NCBI GenBank assembly: GCA_937896115.1 | Contig: CALBLB010000386.1 | Span: 1-23,324, forward strand | From: an uncultured Succinatimonas sp. | GTDB lineage: Bacteria > Pseudomonadota > Gammaproteobacteria > Enterobacterales > Succinivibrionaceae | Direction: 5' to 3' | DNA length: 23,324 bases | Shown: positions 22,013-23,324 of the stretch, in pieces | Position numbering within the stretch: position 1 is the first letter of the stretch | Layout of the letters: each line of letters starts with the position of its first letter | Notes under the pieces: model-generated | Told to the model about the DNA's origin: nothing | The model's database searches: none | What the model saw: only the letters and a program-made list of their open reading frames with translations | Made by a program: the position numbers and the translations under genes

Positions 22013-23221
22013 ATGATCATCGAACCGAAAACCCGTGGCTTTATCTGCGTGACCACTCATCCTGCCGGGTGTGAGGCCAATGTCAAAAGTCAGATTGAGT
22101 ATGTAAAATCCCAGCCCAAAATAGGTAACGGTCCCAAGAAAGTGCTGGTGATTGGTGCTTCCACCGGTTACGGTTTGGCTTCACGCATCAGCGTAGCTTT
22201 CGGCGCAAATGCTGCGACTTTGGGCGTTTTCTTTGAAAAATCAGGCAGTGAAAAACGTCCCGGTACCGCAGGATGGTATAACACCGCCGCCTTCACCAAA
22301 TTTGCAGAAGCAGAAGGCCTTTATGCCAAAAACATCAATGCCGATGCATTTTCCGACGAGTGCCGTGAACAGGTTATAAAGACCATCAAAGAAGATTTGG
22401 GTCAGATAGATTTGCTCGTGTATTCCCTTGCAGCTCCGGTGCGCAAGATGCCGGGAAGCGGCGAGGTGGTACGCTCGGTATTAAAACCCATAGGTAAAAC
22501 TTATACCGCCACGGCTGTTGATACCAATAAGAACGAGATCATCGAGGCATCCATAGAGCCTGCCACCGATGAAGAGGTGGCCAATACCGTCAAAGTTATG
22601 GGCGGTCAGGATTGGGAGTTATGGATAGAAGCTTTGAGCAAAGCCGGAGTTTTGGCAGACGGTTTTAAAACCGTAGCCTACTCTTATATCGGTGCCGAGC
22701 TTACCCATCCTATTTATTGGGGCGGTGCTTTGGGCAAAGCCAAAGAAGATCTGGATCGTGCCGCCAAGGCCAATCGCGAGCGTCTTGCCGCAATTCACGG
22801 CGATGCCCGCGTAACCGTGCTCAAGTGCGTAGTCACCCAAGCATCGTCGGCAATTCCCATGATGGCTTTGTATACGGCCTTGCTCTTTAAGGTAATGCGT
22901 CAGAAAGGTACTTACGAGTCCTTAATTGCGCATATCTACAGGCTGTTTGATACTTCGTTGTACGGCGATCAGGCCGAAATGGACTCCGAAGGCAGACTGC
23001 GTATGGACAGTTGGGAACTTGATCCTGCGGTGCAGGACGAGACCAAAAAGCGCTGGAGTGAGATCACCACTGAAAATCTGCGTGAACTCGGGGATTATGA
23101 CGATTACAAGCATCAATTCTTAGAACTCTTCGGCTTTGAGGTTCCGGGAGTTGATTACAAGGCCGATCAGAATCCTGTAGTTGCAATTGACAAGCTTATC
23201 GACATGGTTGCCAAGAAATAA
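22013..23221 (+). CDS. fabV: Trans-2-enoyl-ACP/CoA reductase FabV
   Basis: FabV is the NADH-dependent enoyl reductase that finishes each cycle of fatty-acid elongation; it is insensitive or weakly sensitive to triclosan compared with FabI. The 402-residue cytoplasmic protein is of normal FabV length (about 400), larger than FabI (about 260). It shows the family start MIIEPKTRGFICVTTHPAGC, the nucleotide loop GASTGYGLASRI (48-59), SLAAPVRK (138-145), and the active-site Tyr235 and Lys244 in IYWGGALGKAK, which have the Y-X8-K spacing specific to FabV. The start is supported by TAGGAG eight bases upstream. It is a single gene with its own terminator, followed by a group II intron. I cannot tell whether a fabI also exists in the genome. 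Confidence 0.95.
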   Translation: MIIEPKTRGFICVTTHPAGCEANVKSQIEYVKSQPKIGNGPKKVLVIGASTGYGLASRISVAFGANAATLGVFFEKSGSEKRPGTAGWYNTAAFTKFAEAEGLYAKNINADAFSDECREQVIKTIKEDLGQIDLLVYSLAAPVRKMPGSGEVVRSVLKPIGKTYTATAVDTNKNEIIEASIEPATDEEVANTVKVMGGQDWELWIEALSKAGVLADGFKTVAYSYIGAELTHPIYWGGALGKAKEDLDRAAKANRERLAAIHGDARVTVLKCVVTQASSAIPMMALYTALLFKVMRQKGTYESLIAHIYRLFDTSLYGDQAEMDSEGRLRMDSWELDPAVQDETKKRWSEITTENLRELGDYDDYKHQFLELFGFEVPGVDYKADQNPVVAIDKLIDMVAKK

Positions 23222-23241
23222 CGGTGATATGAAAGACAGGA

Positions 23242-23267
23242 AAAAAGCCGGGAGATCCCGGCTTTTT
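23242..23267 (+). terminator. Rho-independent terminator of fabV
   Basis: Perfect 11-bp stem AAAAAGCCGGG (23242-23252) / CCCGGCTTTTT (23257-23267) with the loop AGAT, then TCTTTA. It starts 20 bp after the fabV stop and forms the likely target of the adjacent intron. Confidence 0.92.
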
Positions 23268-23272
23268 CTTTA

Positions 23273-23324
23273 GTGTGCGCGGCATGCGCATTAACTATAG
23301 GGTGAAAGTCCCGAGCCGACCCGC
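23273..23324 (+). mobile_element. Group IIC intron, 5' end (cut by the window edge)
   Basis: The sequence from 23273 begins GTGTGCGCGGCATGCGC, then continues CTATAGGGTGAAAGTCCCGA and so on. The GUGYG start, the short hairpin G-C-G-C/G-C-G-C around GGCAT, and the CUAUAGGGUGARAGUCCCGA segment correspond to domain I of bacterial class C (IIC) introns such as the Oceanobacillus iheyensis intron, from memory of that sequence. Class IIC introns are known to insert just downstream of rho-independent terminators, and this one starts six bases after the fabV terminator stem. Only 52 bases are visible, so whether the intron encodes a reverse transcriptase, or is complete, cannot be seen. The next GTGCG (23275) is a less likely 5' end. 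Confidence 0.88.

Overview
The window looks like chromosomal DNA of a motile, probably anaerobic or fermentative gammaproteobacterium. The best guess is Aeromonadales, perhaps Succinivibrionaceae. The evidence is the combination of a FabV-type enoyl reductase, a UspE tandem universal stress protein, AlaA, PBP4 (DacB), an FrsA gene joined to proBA as in enterobacteria and vibrios, and the polar-flagellum genes flgO, flgP, flgT, flgN and flgM with a sigma-54 style promoter. The family assignment is inference from gene content; no rRNA or other marker is present.

Layout. 1-350: frameshifted remnant of the C-terminal part of an Rpn/PD-(D/E)XK transposase-like gene. 551-2276: bioC (+) facing uspE (-) across a shared terminator. 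2407-3963: murJ (-). 3964-4859: about 0.9 kb AT-rich non-coding DNA with one-orientation TGTTGAAAA nonamers, several dyads and a 13-bp direct repeat near its two ends. 4860-5648: ZIP metal transporter (-) with a palindromic operator candidate over its start region. 5820-9488: frsA-proB-proA (+), with the two proline biosynthesis genes closely spaced. 9482-9561: branched inverted-repeat structure. 9583-10755: flgT (-), divergent from flgO-flgP-flgN (+, 10869-12815), with two overlapping sigma-54-like promoters between them. 13004-14515: APC amino-acid permease (+). 14700-16146: SSB-like OB-fold gene overlapping an AAA+ (CobS/MoxR-like) ATPase gene. 16243-16964: flgM and a small unknown gene (-). 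17082-18812: proS (-). 18996-20207: alaA (-). 20316-21806: dacB (-). 22013-23221: fabV (+), then its terminator, then at 23273 the first 52 bases of a group IIC intron cut off by the window end.

Most of the window is ordinary core metabolism and envelope biology: biotin, proline, alanine, lipid II flipping, peptidoglycan trimming and fatty-acid elongation. The flagellar genes form one divergent locus (flgT against flgOPN), with the anti-sigma gene flgM separated from its usual partner flgN by a permease and the two-gene SSB/AAA+ cassette. The parts least explained by known biology are that cassette, the repeat-rich spacer at 3964-4859, the shared sigma-54 promoter module, and the small gene upstream of flgM.
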